This document shows, in pieces, positions 11,602 to 21,719 of a stretch of DNA of 39,039 nt. This DNA is from Candidatus Omnitrophica bacterium 4484_213. Lineage in GTDB: Bacteria; Omnitrophota; 4484-213. The first letter of the stretch is position 1, and every line of letters starts with the position of its first letter. The stretch spans positions 1 to 39,039 of the forward strand of contig MZGK01000004.1 of the NCBI GenBank assembly GCA_002085025.1, in the 5' to 3' direction. Under the pieces are notes generated by a model. It was not told the origin of the DNA. It saw only the letters and a list, made by a program, of their open reading frames with translations, and ran no database searches. A program made the translations under genes and the position numbers.

Positions 11602-11680
11602 GCAAGTATTCTTATTTTCTGATGAGGCAAGGAACAAGATTAAAATGAAAAGCGAATCCAAATTTCTAACGGGGTTAGCT
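11572..11680. repeat. CCCCGTTA inverted-arm element spanning the hisH end and hisF start
   Basis: AGCCCCGTTAGAAATT (11572-11587) is matched in reverse complement by AATTTCTAACGGGG (11661-11674) followed by TTAGCT. The element codes for the last residues of HisH and the first residues of HisF-A. CCCCGTTA arms recur at 28101/28267 and 34934/34983, so this is a dispersed small palindromic element rather than chance symmetry. Confidence 0.7.
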
Positions 11681-12430
11681 AAAAGGGTTATAGTTTGTTT
11701 AGATGTTAAAGCAGGGCGGGTTGTAAAGGGAATTAACTTCTTAAATTTAAAAGATGCAGGTGACCCTATGGAGAGCGCTTCTATATATTCCCGAGAAGGT
11801 GCTGATGAATTGGTGTTTTTGGATATCACTGCCAGTGTAGAAAAGCGCAGGGCAATTTTAGAGGTGGTGGCCAAGACTGCAGAACAAGTCTTTGTTCCTT
11901 TAACTGTAGGTGGAGGTATTAGAAATTTGCAGGATATAAGAATTCTACTTAAATCTGGAGCTGATAAGGTCTCAATTAATACTGCTGCTATAGAAAATCC
12001 CTCTCTAATTAAAGAAGCATCAAAGAAATTTGGCAGTCAGTGTATTGTTGTAGCTATAGATGCTAAAAAAATAGATGCAATGCATTGGCAGGTTTTTAGT
12101 TATGGAGGTACCAAACCAACTAGTAAAGACGCATTGAAGTGGGCAAAAGAGGCCGAGAACCTTGGGGCTGGAGAGATTCTCCTTACTAGTATGGATAAAG
12201 ATGGAACTTGTGATGGATATGACTTAGGGCTCACCAGAATAATAGCAGAAGCAGTAAATATTCCTGTAATCGCTTCTGGAGGAGCGGGAAATTTAGAGCA
12301 TCTTTATCAGGCTTTAACCAAGGGTAAAGCCGATGCTGTGCTCGCAGCTTCCATTTTTCACTACGGAGAATATACAATTAAAGAAACTAAACGATATTTA
12401 AAAAATAAAGGTCTTCCGGTAAGGACATAA
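11645..12430 (+). CDS. hisF: Imidazole glycerol phosphate synthase cyclase subunit, copy A
   Basis: HisF is a TIM barrel that turns PRFAR plus ammonia into IGP and AICAR. The two catalytic aspartates appear in [13 protein letters not shown] and [23 protein letters not shown] and [11 protein letters not shown] complete the pattern. The ORF track start (11567) lies inside hisH. ATG 11645 is preferred, although the extra [10 protein letters not shown] before LAKRV comes from the CCCCGTTA repeat. HisH directly upstream makes a complete HisFH pair. A second HisF lies at 23953. Confidence 0.93.
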   Translation: MKSESKFLTGLAKRVIVCLDVKAGRVVKGINFLNLKDAGDPMESASIYSREGADELVFLDITASVEKRRAILEVVAKTAEQVFVPLTVGGGIRNLQDIRILLKSGADKVSINTAAIENPSLIKEASKKFGSQCIVVAIDAKKIDAMHWQVFSYGGTKPTSKDALKWAKEAENLGAGEILLTSMDKDGTCDGYDLGLTRIIAEAVNIPVIASGGAGNLEHLYQALTKGKADAVLAASIFHYGEYTIKETKRYLKNKGLPVRT

Positions 12431-12433
12431 CCT

Positions 12434-13810
12434 ATGTGCGGAATATTTGGAGTCATTGGGCATAAAGATGCAGCAAGGCTTACTTATTTAGGCCTCTATG
12501 CTTTGCAGCATCGCGGGGAAGAAAGTGCGGGGATAGTTGCTTATGATAAAAAGAGAATTTATTCCCATAAAGGGATGGGGCTGGTAAGCGATGTCTTCGA
12601 TGAAAGAATTATAAAATCTTTGCGCGGTGATTTAGCTTGCGGCCATGTTCGTTATTCAACCACTGGCGCAAGTGTTGCAAAAAATATCCAGCCATTTTTG
12701 ATTAATTTTCGAAAAGACCCCATAGCCATTGCTCATAACGGCAATCTTACAAATACTCTAAAATTACGCGAGGCGCTGGAAAGAGAAGGCTCTATTTTTC
12801 AAACTACGATGGACTCCGAAATAATCGCTCATCTTTTAGTAAAGTCAAAGAAGAAAGATGTGCAAGTAAGTGTTATTGAAGCGCTGTCCCAGTTGGCAGG
12901 CACCTATTCCTTAGTTTTAATATTGAATGACTTACTAATTGGGGCAAGAGACCCTTATGGATTTAGGCCCCTTTGTTTGGGCAAGCTGGATGGAGCATAT
13001 ATCTTGGCTAGTGAAACTTGTGCTTTAGATTTAATTGGAGCCAAATATATTAGAGACATCGAAGCTGGCGAAATTGTATTTATTGGTAGCAAAGGATTAA
13101 AATCCATCAAGCCATTTCCTAAAACAAGACACGCATTATGTATCTTTGAATATATCTATTTTGCGAGACCCGATAGCAATATATTTGGCAAAAATGTGTA
13201 TTTAACCCGCAAGCGCTTAGGCTCTCGGCTTGCTCGCGAATACCCCATAGATGGTGATTTGGTTATGCCTATTCCGGATTCAGGCAATTATGCTGCAGTA
13301 GGTTTTGCTCAAAGCTCTAAAATTCCATATGAGGTAGGTATGATAAGGAACCATTATGTCGGCAGAACCTTTATCCAGCCCTTTCAATTTATCAGAGATT
13401 TTAGAGTAAAAGTAAAACTTAATCCTGTAAAAGATATTCTCAAGGATAAACGCATAGTTATTGTAGAGGATTCTATTGTTAGAGGGGCAACCAGCCGAAT
13501 TAGGGTGAAAACCTTGCGTAAAGCAGGAGCTAAAGAGGTGCATATGCGCGTTAGCTGCCCACCGCTTAGGTTTCCTTGTTACTATGGAATTGACTTTCCT
13601 ACCAAGAGGGAACTGATTGCCTCAAAGCGGACAGTCAAAGAGATAAAGGATTTTATCGGATTGGACAGTTTAGAATATTTAAGTTTAGACGGTATGCTTA
13701 AGTCAATGCCTTTACCGAGAAAAGAATTTTGCACAGCCTGTTTTAATGGAGTGTATCCTGCTAAACCGCCTAAGAGGATATCAAAAAATATATTGGAAAA
13801 AGGAAGTTAA
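12434..13810 (+). CDS. purF: Amidophosphoribosyltransferase, copy A
   Basis: First committed step of purine synthesis: PRPP plus glutamine to phosphoribosylamine. The 458-aa protein begins MCGIFGVIG, so the class II glutaminase Cys2 is present, with LQHRGEESAG, GHVRYSTTG and AHNGNLTN intact. The PRPP loop VEDSIVRGATS is intact. The Cys pattern of the Fe-S type enzyme is visible (CIFEYIYFARPD, CTACFNG). It starts 4 bp after hisF-A, and pyrG starts the next base after its stop. This is the catalytically complete PurF; compare the altered copy at 24892. Confidence 0.95.
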   Translation: MCGIFGVIGHKDAARLTYLGLYALQHRGEESAGIVAYDKKRIYSHKGMGLVSDVFDERIIKSLRGDLACGHVRYSTTGASVAKNIQPFLINFRKDPIAIAHNGNLTNTLKLREALEREGSIFQTTMDSEIIAHLLVKSKKKDVQVSVIEALSQLAGTYSLVLILNDLLIGARDPYGFRPLCLGKLDGAYILASETCALDLIGAKYIRDIEAGEIVFIGSKGLKSIKPFPKTRHALCIFEYIYFARPDSNIFGKNVYLTRKRLGSRLAREYPIDGDLVMPIPDSGNYAAVGFAQSSKIPYEVGMIRNHYVGRTFIQPFQFIRDFRVKVKLNPVKDILKDKRIVIVEDSIVRGATSRIRVKTLRKAGAKEVHMRVSCPPLRFPCYYGIDFPTKRELIASKRTVKEIKDFIGLDSLEYLSLDGMLKSMPLPRKEFCTACFNGVYPAKPPKRISKNILEKGS

Positions 13811-15409
<1,599 letters not shown>

Positions 15410-15421
15410 TGATTTTAACTA

Positions 15422-15451
15422 TTGTAAGGTAAGCTATTAATATGATATAAT
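15422..15451 (+). promoter_or_regulatory. Likely sigma70-type promoter for set B
   Basis: TTGTAA at 15422-15427 and TATAAT at 15446-15451 are separated by 18 bp in the 89-bp gap between pyrG and carB-B. No such gap exists within set A, so set B probably has its own transcript. This is motif evidence only. Confidence 0.5.
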
Positions 15452-15498
15452 GACATAGTCATAAGGGTAGTGTAGAGAAAAAACGAAAGAGGTATTCT

Positions 15499-18327
15499 AT
15501 GCCTAAGCGCACGGACATCCATAAAATCTTAATTATCGGTTCAGGTCCAATCATTATCGGCCAGGCCTGTGAATTTGACTACTCGGGTACCCAGGCGTGT
15601 AAGACACTAAAAGAAGAAGGATATGAGGTAGTTCTAATTAATTCCAACCCAGCTACAATAATGACCGACCCGATAATGGCTGATGAAACATATATTGAAC
15701 CGCTGACTACAGAAAGTTTAGAAAAGATTATCAAGAAAGAAAAACCCGATGCTCTCCTTCCTAACTTAGGAGGTCAGACCGGTCTTAACCTTACCTCGGC
15801 GCTCTATAAATCAGGGGTATTAAACAAATATAATGTTGAAGTCATTGGTGTGAGCACTGAAGCTATTAAACGCGGGGAAGACCGCACTACCTTTAAGGAG
15901 ACAATGAAGAAATTGGGGATAGCCATCCCTGAATCCGAGTCATCATGTTCTCTTGAAGAGGCTGAGAGGATAGCCGAAAAACTTGGCTATCCGGTGGTAC
16001 TTCGTCCTGCTTATACCTTGGGCGGAACCGGGGGGGGAATTGCCTACAATGTAGAGGAGTTGAGAACTATTGTTGCTCGCGGGCTTGCCGCTAGTTTAGT
16101 GCATCAAGTGCTTGTTGAAGAATCAGTCTTAGGATGGGAAGAATTAGAGCTTGAGGTTGTCCGCGACCAGAAAAATCAAAAAATCACTGTTTGTTTTATT
16201 GAGAATATTGACCCAATGGGCGTGCACACCGGAGATAGTTTTTGCTCTGCACCAATGCTTACTGTTTCCGAGCGATTGCAAAAACGGATGCAAGAACTTT
16301 CTTATAAGATTGTAGATGCAATTGGGGTTGTGGGAGGAACAAATATTCAGTTTGCTCATAGTCCAAAAGATGACCGCTTGGTAGTAATAGAAATAAATCC
16401 CCGAACTTCTCGTTCTTCGGCACTTGCCTCTAAAGCAACCGGTTTTCCCATCGCCCGCATCTCCACAAAACTTGCTGTGGGCATAACACTGGATGAGATT
16501 CCCTATTGGAAAAAGGGAAGTCTGGAGAAATATGAACCCAGCGGGAAATATGTAGTGATTAAATTCGCCCGTTGGGCATTTGAGAAATTTCCCCGTGCGA
16601 GAGACATCTTGGGAACGCAGATGAAGGCAGTAGGCGAGGTGATGAGTATCGGTAAAACCTTTAAGGAAGCATTTCAAAAATCTATTCGCTCCTTGGAGAT
16701 AAAAAGATACGGTTTAGGAGAAACAAACTTTAAGACGCTTTCGCGTGAAACTCTGAAGGAGAAACTATCGCAACCTTCAAGCGAGCGTCTATTTCTTATC
16801 TATGAAGCATTGCGCAAAGGTATAAGTATTGAAGAACTTTATCAAGCCACTCATTTCGGCCGCTGGTTTATTCAAGAAATAAAGCAACTTCTTGACTTTG
16901 AGAAGGAGCTCCTTAAATATTCCTGGAGAAATCTTCCTGATGAGAAATTAGCAAAGGCAAAGGAATGGGGTTTTTCTGACAGGTATTTAGCCGGTCTTTT
17001 TAAAGTAAAGGAGCGAGAGGTTAGGCAAAAGAGGACGGCGATTGGTAAAGAAGCCAACTTTGAGGCGGTTCCAGTTAGTGGTGTCCAAAATGCCGCTTAT
17101 TATTATTCTACTTACAATTCACCCCTCCTACGCCAACCTGCCTGCCGGCAAGGCAGGGACTTTGGAGGGCAGGTAGTCGCCACCAGTCAAAACCAAAAAT
17201 CAAGGGCCCAAAAAAAGGTGATGATTCTCGGGGGGGGGCCGAATAGAATCGGGCAGGGGATTGAGTTTGATTATACCTGTGTGCACGCCGCTTTTGCTCT
17301 GCGCGATGAAGGTTTTGAGTCAATTATGGTCAACTGCAATCCCGAGACCGTATCCACTGATTACGATACTTCGGATAGACTCTATTTTGAGCCACTGACA
17401 GTTGAGGATGTCTTGGCAATCTATGAAAGGGAGAAACCGGAAGGAGTTATCGTCCAATTTGGCGGGCAAACGCCCTTGAATATTGCTAAGGAACTAAAGG
17501 ATAATGGAGTAAAGATTCTGGGCACTACACCTGAGAGTATCCATTTAGCAGAGGATAGAGAACGTTTTCGCGAGAAGATGATTAGTTTAAGTATCTCCCA
17601 ACCAGAGAGCGATACCGCCCGCTCATTGAATGAAGCTCTTAGCATTGCTAAGAAAATAGGTTACCCGCTCATCGTGCGGCCATCTTATGTCTTGGGTGGC
17701 CGGGGGATGCAGATTGTCTATAACGAAACAATGCTCCAAAATTATGCCGAGGAGGCAATTCAGGTCTCTCCAGAACACCCTATGCTTATTGACAAATTTC
17801 TCGAGCAGGCTTTGGAATTAGAGGTAGATGCTCTTTCTGATAGTGAAGAGACATTTGTGGCTGGTGTTATGGAACACATTGAACTGGCCGGGGTCCATTC
17901 AGGAGATTCCGCCTGCGTGATTCCCACAAGGACTATTAGAGAGGAGCATTTAAAGACAATAGAAAAATGGACAGCGGCAATTGCTAAAGAGTTAAAGGTC
18001 ATCGGGCTTATGAATATTCAATATGCTATCTGTGATGATAGGGTGTATATCCTTGAAGCAAATCCCAGGGCTTCAAGAACAGTTCCTTTGGTTTCTAAGA
18101 TTAGTGGAATTCCCATAGCCCAAATAGCTACGAAGTTAATGCTAGGCAAAAAGCTCAAAGATTTTCCTGAACTAAAAACCCGCCAACTTTCTTATGTAGG
18201 GGTTAAAGAGGCAGTCTTTCCGTTTAATATGTTTCCCGAGGTAGACCCTCTCTTAGGCCCGGAAATGCGAGCTACGGGCGAGGTTCTGGGGATTGCTGAT
18301 ACCTTTGGTACTCACCGTAGCCGATGA
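15499..18327 (+). CDS. carB: Carbamoyl-phosphate synthase large subunit, copy B (core, MGS domain displaced)
   Basis: Makes carbamoyl phosphate for pyrimidines and arginine. Both ATP-grasp halves are intact: IGSGPIIIGQACEFDYSGTQ with LVHQVLVEES..., and [18 protein letters not shown] with [13 protein letters not shown] and [13 protein letters not shown]-type motifs. The ORF stops after GIADTFG because about 20 codons and the frame are lost; the MGS-like domain continues in the next ORF. The linker between halves has about 22 extra residues, encoded by a palindromic repeat. AAAGAGGT precedes the ATG. No intact carA is nearby, so it is orphaned here or ammonia-dependent. Confidence 0.9.
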   Translation: MPKRTDIHKILIIGSGPIIIGQACEFDYSGTQACKTLKEEGYEVVLINSNPATIMTDPIMADETYIEPLTTESLEKIIKKEKPDALLPNLGGQTGLNLTSALYKSGVLNKYNVEVIGVSTEAIKRGEDRTTFKETMKKLGIAIPESESSCSLEEAERIAEKLGYPVVLRPAYTLGGTGGGIAYNVEELRTIVARGLAASLVHQVLVEESVLGWEELELEVVRDQKNQKITVCFIENIDPMGVHTGDSFCSAPMLTVSERLQKRMQELSYKIVDAIGVVGGTNIQFAHSPKDDRLVVIEINPRTSRSSALASKATGFPIARISTKLAVGITLDEIPYWKKGSLEKYEPSGKYVVIKFARWAFEKFPRARDILGTQMKAVGEVMSIGKTFKEAFQKSIRSLEIKRYGLGETNFKTLSRETLKEKLSQPSSERLFLIYEALRKGISIEELYQATHFGRWFIQEIKQLLDFEKELLKYSWRNLPDEKLAKAKEWGFSDRYLAGLFKVKEREVRQKRTAIGKEANFEAVPVSGVQNAAYYYSTYNSPLLRQPACRQGRDFGGQVVATSQNQKSRAQKKVMILGGGPNRIGQGIEFDYTCVHAAFALRDEGFESIMVNCNPETVSTDYDTSDRLYFEPLTVEDVLAIYEREKPEGVIVQFGGQTPLNIAKELKDNGVKILGTTPESIHLAEDRERFREKMISLSISQPESDTARSLNEALSIAKKIGYPLIVRPSYVLGGRGMQIVYNETMLQNYAEEAIQVSPEHPMLIDKFLEQALELEVDALSDSEETFVAGVMEHIELAGVHSGDSACVIPTRTIREEHLKTIEKWTAAIAKELKVIGLMNIQYAICDDRVYILEANPRASRTVPLVSKISGIPIAQIATKLMLGKKLKDFPELKTRQLSYVGVKEAVFPFNMFPEVDPLLGPEMRATGEVLGIADTFGTHRSR
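17119..17185 (+). repeat. Palindromic repeat inserted in frame in the carB-B linker
   Basis: The linker before [11 protein letters not shown] carries GC-rich DNA with an imperfect stem (CCTGCCTGCC / GGCAAGGCAGG, 17137-17157). It encodes residues such as LRQPACRQGRDFGGQV that are absent from copy A and from usual CarB. The insertion adds about 66 bp and keeps the frame. It resembles intergenic palindromes of candidate-phylum genomes more than coding sequence. Confidence 0.65.
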
Positions 18328-18700
18328 AGATAAAGTATATTTAGTTCCTATTGCCCAGCGGATTAAAAAACTCGGTTTTAATATTTATGCTACTCAAGGC
18401 ACCAGCCGCTTCTTAAGCAAGAAGGGAATAGCAAATACAATGATAAAGAAATTGCATGAGGGAAGGCCAAATATCGCTGACGCCATCAAGAATAAAGAGC
18501 TCCATCTTGTTATTAACACCCCTGTGGGGCGGGAGAGTAAATATGATGATAGTTATATTCGAATAATGGCGATACAGCACAAGATTCCCTACATCACTTC
18601 GTTGGCGGCAGCCAAGGCAAGTATTGAAGGTATTGAATCTGTAATCAAAACTAAAAGTTCACCAAAATCTATTCAGGATTATCATAGGAGGTTCCAGTGA
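18293..18700 (+). CDS. CarB C-terminal MGS-like allosteric domain as a separate frame
   Basis: The 135-aa ORF starts inside the end of carB-B and continues the CarB sequence (LTVADEDKVYLVPIAQRIKKLGF, ATQGTSRFL, LHEGRPNIADAIKN, INTPVGR). In E. coli CarB this MGS-fold domain binds UMP and ornithine. The connecting segment present in copy A ([17 protein letters not shown]) is missing, so this looks like a deletion plus frameshift rather than a natural gene split. An independent MGS subunit remains possible, because an ATG (18293) opens the frame. It ends in a GTGA overlap with guaAb. Confidence 0.75.
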   Translation: MLIPLVLTVADEDKVYLVPIAQRIKKLGFNIYATQGTSRFLSKKGIANTMIKKLHEGRPNIADAIKNKELHLVINTPVGRESKYDDSYIRIMAIQHKIPYITSLAAAKASIEGIESVIKTKSSPKSIQDYHRRFQ

Positions 18701-19632
18701 ATTTTGATGTCAAAAAATTTATAGAAAGAGAGAGTGGAAAATTGAGAAAAAAGGTTGGAGAAGAGAGAGCGATTGTGGCTACATCCGGAGGAGTTGATTC
18801 AACTGCTTGTGCGGTGCTTGCCCATAGAGTATTAGGCAATAAACTCAAGGTTATTTTTATTAACGATGGTTTGATGCGTCAGGACGAAGGGAAGTCAATC
18901 AAAGCTCTACTTAATAAAAACGGAATAAATCTGCTCATTTTAAATAAACAAAGGCAATTTTTTACTTCGCTTAAAGGACTCATTGACCCTGAAGAAAAAC
19001 GAAAGGCATTTCGAGATATATTTTATAAGGTTTTGGGCAGAGCGATTAAGGAGTGGAGAACGAAGTTTCTGATTCAAGGAACGATTGCTGCCGATATTGT
19101 AGAGACAAAAAAGAAAATAAAAACTCAACACAACGTCCTTAGCCAGATTAAAATTGATCCCTCTAAATATGGATTGGAAATAATTGAGCCTTTAAAGACA
19201 ATTTACAAACCCGAAGTGCGTTTGGTAGCTAAGGCATTGGGTTTGCCAGCCCAGATTTATAAACGGATGCCTTTTCCCGGACCAGGATTGCTCTGCCGGA
19301 TTGTCGGCGAAGTTACTCCTCAGCGAGTAAAGATTGTCCGAGAGGCAACTCAGATTGTAGAGAAACATCTTAAACCCTTAAGACCATTTCAGGCGTTTGC
19401 GGTCTTACTGAGTGATAAGGCAACTGGGATATCCAAAGGTAAACGTCTATTGGGAGATATTATTGTTATCCGCAGCGTTGAATCAGAAAAGGCTCTAAAA
19501 GCAAAGCCAACCCAAATTCCTTATTCTATTTTAAATAAGCTCCAAAAGGAGATTACAAAAAATATACCTTCTGTAGTGAAAATTCTCTATGATTTAACCC
19601 CTAAGCCACCGAGCACAATAGAGTATATATAG
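18697..19632 (+). CDS. guaAb: GMP synthase subunit B (ATP pyrophosphatase only), copy B
   Basis: This 311-aa protein is the synthetase part of GMP synthase without its GATase domain, as in two-subunit archaeal GuaAb. It has the PP-loop TSGGVDS near residue 30, IQGTIAADIVE, PFPGPGLLCRIVGE and the terminal KPPSTIEYI. A strong AGGAGG site precedes the GTG start, which overlaps the upstream stop. No separate GATase subunit (GuaAa) is adjacent. It may use free ammonia, or borrow a glutaminase encoded elsewhere. It is clearly different in sequence from the full GuaA at 6290. Confidence 0.9.
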   Translation: MNFDVKKFIERESGKLRKKVGEERAIVATSGGVDSTACAVLAHRVLGNKLKVIFINDGLMRQDEGKSIKALLNKNGINLLILNKQRQFFTSLKGLIDPEEKRKAFRDIFYKVLGRAIKEWRTKFLIQGTIAADIVETKKKIKTQHNVLSQIKIDPSKYGLEIIEPLKTIYKPEVRLVAKALGLPAQIYKRMPFPGPGLLCRIVGEVTPQRVKIVREATQIVEKHLKPLRPFQAFAVLLSDKATGISKGKRLLGDIIVIRSVESEKALKAKPTQIPYSILNKLQKEITKNIPSVVKILYDLTPKPPSTIEYI

Positions 19633-19694
19633 AGATTGCTGAAAAATCCAGCCATCTCTAATCAAGGTCGCTGAAGTATTCTTTCAGCGACCTT
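19630..19694 (+). promoter_or_regulatory. Tandem perfect hairpins before the permease gene
   Basis: The first hairpin (19630-19660) pairs TAGAGAT-t-GCTG with CAGC-c-ATCTCTA. The second (19664-19694) pairs AAGGTCGCTGAA with TTCAGCGACCTT, 12 bp without mismatch, loop GTATTCT. They fill the gap between guaAb and the permease, and the second ends 7 nt before the permease ATG. There is no U-run, so simple termination is not obvious. They could be an attenuator, a processing site, or a start-masking structure. Confidence 0.55.
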
Positions 19695-19701
19695 ATAAGA
19701 G

Positions 19702-21486
19702 ATGAAATTAAGGAAAGAACTTAATTTGCTTGACGTCTTTTGCGTTGCCGCGGGAGCGATGATTAGTTCAGGGCTTTTTATTCTGCCCGGGCTTGCTCAT
19801 GCCCAAGCTGGCCCGGCCGTGGTTATCTCTTATTTTTTAGGGGGACTCTTGGCGATGACCGGAATGTTGAGTCAAGCCGAACTCGTATCGGCAATGCCCA
19901 AGGCCGGCGGGGACTATTTCTATGTCACCCGCAGCATGGGCCCGGCTGTTGGTGCAGTCAGTGGATTACTTACCTGGTTTTCCCTTTCTTTAAAGAGCGC
20001 CTTTGCCTTGGTGGGGATGGCCGCTTTTACAAGCATTATTGTCAACATTGACATCCGCATAATTGCCTTATTTTTATGTCTTGTTTTCGTTCTTATTAAC
20101 ATCAGGGGAATAAAGGGAGCAGGCAGGACACAGGTCATTCTGGTATTTGGCTTACTAACTATTTTGCTTATTTATCTAATTCGTGGTCTCGCAGCAATCA
20201 ATGTCCACCACTTTGAACCCTTTGCTTCCAAGGGCTTATCGGCGATTTTCTCTACTGCCGGTTTTGTCTTTATTTCTTATGGAGGTTTGCTAAAGATTGC
20301 CAGCATTGCCGAAGAGGTGAAAAATCCCGGTCGAATCATACCCTTGGGGATGATTCTTTCGCTTTTGATAGTAAGCATCTTTTACATCCTGGTTGTCTTT
20401 GTAACTACCGGTGTGCTTGGTTCTGCACAGCTTGACAATTCTCTTACTCCTATTTCTCATGGCGCAGGTGTGGTTATGGGCAAGGGGGGCAGGATTGCCC
20501 TGAGTATTGCCGCTATTCTGGCATTTGTTTCCACTGCCAACGCCGGGATTATGTCTGCCTCCAGATACCCGCTGGCTTTGAGCCGCGACGGTCTGCTACC
20601 CGAGTTTTTGGGCAGAATTAGCCCAAAATTCAAAACCCCGCATATTGGTATTTTATTTACCGGGGCATTTATGATTCTTGCTCTGCTGCTGAAATTGGAT
20701 GTTCTGATAAAAACCGCTTCTACGGTTCTTATTCTTACTTATATATTTTCCTGCCTATCGGTTATTATTCTCAGAGAGAGCCGTGTGCAAAATTACCAGC
20801 CCTGTTTCCACGCTCCTCTCTATCCCTGGCCACAGATTATCGGAATTATCGGCCTTCTCCTTCTGCTCTTGGAAATGGGCAGAGAAGCTCTGCTTACAGC
20901 TGGCCTGCTTATTATCGGAGCGCTTTCTGGTTATCGGTTCTATGGACGAATCAGAATGAAGAAAGAATATGCCCTGCTTCATCTTATTGAGCGAATTACG
21001 GCAAAAGAACTTACTACTCGTTCGCTGGAGACAGAATTGAAGGAAATTATAAGGGAACGCGATGATATTGTTGAAGACCGCTTTGATAGAATAATTGAAG
21101 AGAGTATTGTTATGGATATAGACCGGGCTATAGAAGCAGAAGAATTCTTCCGTTTGGCCGCTGAAGCGATGTCCAAAAAAATCAAGGTTTCCGCCGAGGT
21201 TATTTTAAGAAAACTTATTGAGAGAGAAAAGGAGAGCTCTACGGTAATCAGCCCTAATCTGGCAATACCACATATAATTATTGAAGGGAAAGGGACCTTT
21301 GATATCCTTCTCGCCCGTTGTCAAAAAGGGATTCTGGATGAGCGAAACTTTCATCTGCGCGCCCTTTCAGCAATTGCCCAGATTGTCCAGGACCCGCATT
21401 TTGAAAAGAAATGGCTGGCTGCCAAGAGCAAAGAGGGCTTGCGTGACATTGTCCTCTTGGGAAAACGAAGGCGAGCAAAGCAATGA
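19702..21486 (+). CDS. APC-family amino acid permease fused to a PTS EIIA (PtsN-like) domain
   Basis: The first ~420 residues are an APC-superfamily transporter with about 12 hydrophobic segments and the helix-1 signature GAMISSGLFILPG. The substrate is unknown; an amino acid is likely. A charged linker leads to a C-terminal EIIA type-2 domain (about residues 475-590) with the phospho-site context LAIPHIIIEG and the typical end HLRALSAIAQIVQDPHFEKKW. Between RCQKGI and LDERNFHLR about 20-25 family residues are missing in frame, so the EIIA domain may not fold normally. The gene sits inside a nitrogen cluster, which suggests transport coupled to nitrogen-PTS signalling. The stop overlaps the DUF2061 ATG. 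Confidence 0.85.
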   Translation: MKLRKELNLLDVFCVAAGAMISSGLFILPGLAHAQAGPAVVISYFLGGLLAMTGMLSQAELVSAMPKAGGDYFYVTRSMGPAVGAVSGLLTWFSLSLKSAFALVGMAAFTSIIVNIDIRIIALFLCLVFVLINIRGIKGAGRTQVILVFGLLTILLIYLIRGLAAINVHHFEPFASKGLSAIFSTAGFVFISYGGLLKIASIAEEVKNPGRIIPLGMILSLLIVSIFYILVVFVTTGVLGSAQLDNSLTPISHGAGVVMGKGGRIALSIAAILAFVSTANAGIMSASRYPLALSRDGLLPEFLGRISPKFKTPHIGILFTGAFMILALLLKLDVLIKTASTVLILTYIFSCLSVIILRESRVQNYQPCFHAPLYPWPQIIGIIGLLLLLLEMGREALLTAGLLIIGALSGYRFYGRIRMKKEYALLHLIERITAKELTTRSLETELKEIIRERDDIVEDRFDRIIEESIVMDIDRAIEAEEFFRLAAEAMSKKIKVSAEVILRKLIEREKESSTVISPNLAIPHIIIEGKGTFDILLARCQKGILDERNFHLRALSAIAQIVQDPHFEKKWLAAKSKEGLRDIVLLGKRRRAKQ

Positions 21487-21719
21487 AGCAAGAACAAGAT
21501 TCTAAAAATTTGACTTTTCGGGAATCTCGAGCAAGGTCATTGGTAAAAGCCCTGGGTTATCGGATTTTATCAATTGCCGGAACCAGTACCTTAATCTGGT
21601 TTATCACCAAAAATGTCAAAAAGACAATTTCGATTACTGTTGTTCTCCAGATTTTTTTGATAATTCTTTATTATTCTTATGAGAGGGTGTGGAACAGGAT
21701 TCAATGGGGGAGAAGATGA
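21483..21719 (+). CDS. DUF2061 small membrane protein
   Basis: A 78-aa protein with an N-terminal charged region, the motif RSLVKALGYRILSIAGT, and two hydrophobic stretches (LIWFITK; ITVVLQIFLIILYYSYERVW). This fits the DUF2061 family, whose function is unknown. In other bacteria members are often found near sulfate-assimilation genes; that is family knowledge, not seen here. It is coupled by ATGA overlaps to both the permease and purL-B. Confidence 0.8.
   Translation: MKQEQDSKNLTFRESRARSLVKALGYRILSIAGTSTLIWFITKNVKKTISITVVLQIFLIILYYSYERVWNRIQWGRR

Noticed and set aside
11567-11644. Upstream start of hisF-A proposed by the ORF track
   Set aside because: It lies inside hisH and encodes residues unlike any HisF; ATG 11645 is more likely, though still repeat-derived.
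19630-19694. Glutamine riboswitch (glnA or downstream-peptide type)
   Set aside because: The conserved sequence blocks of those motifs, as far as I can recall them, are not visible; only plain hairpins are seen.
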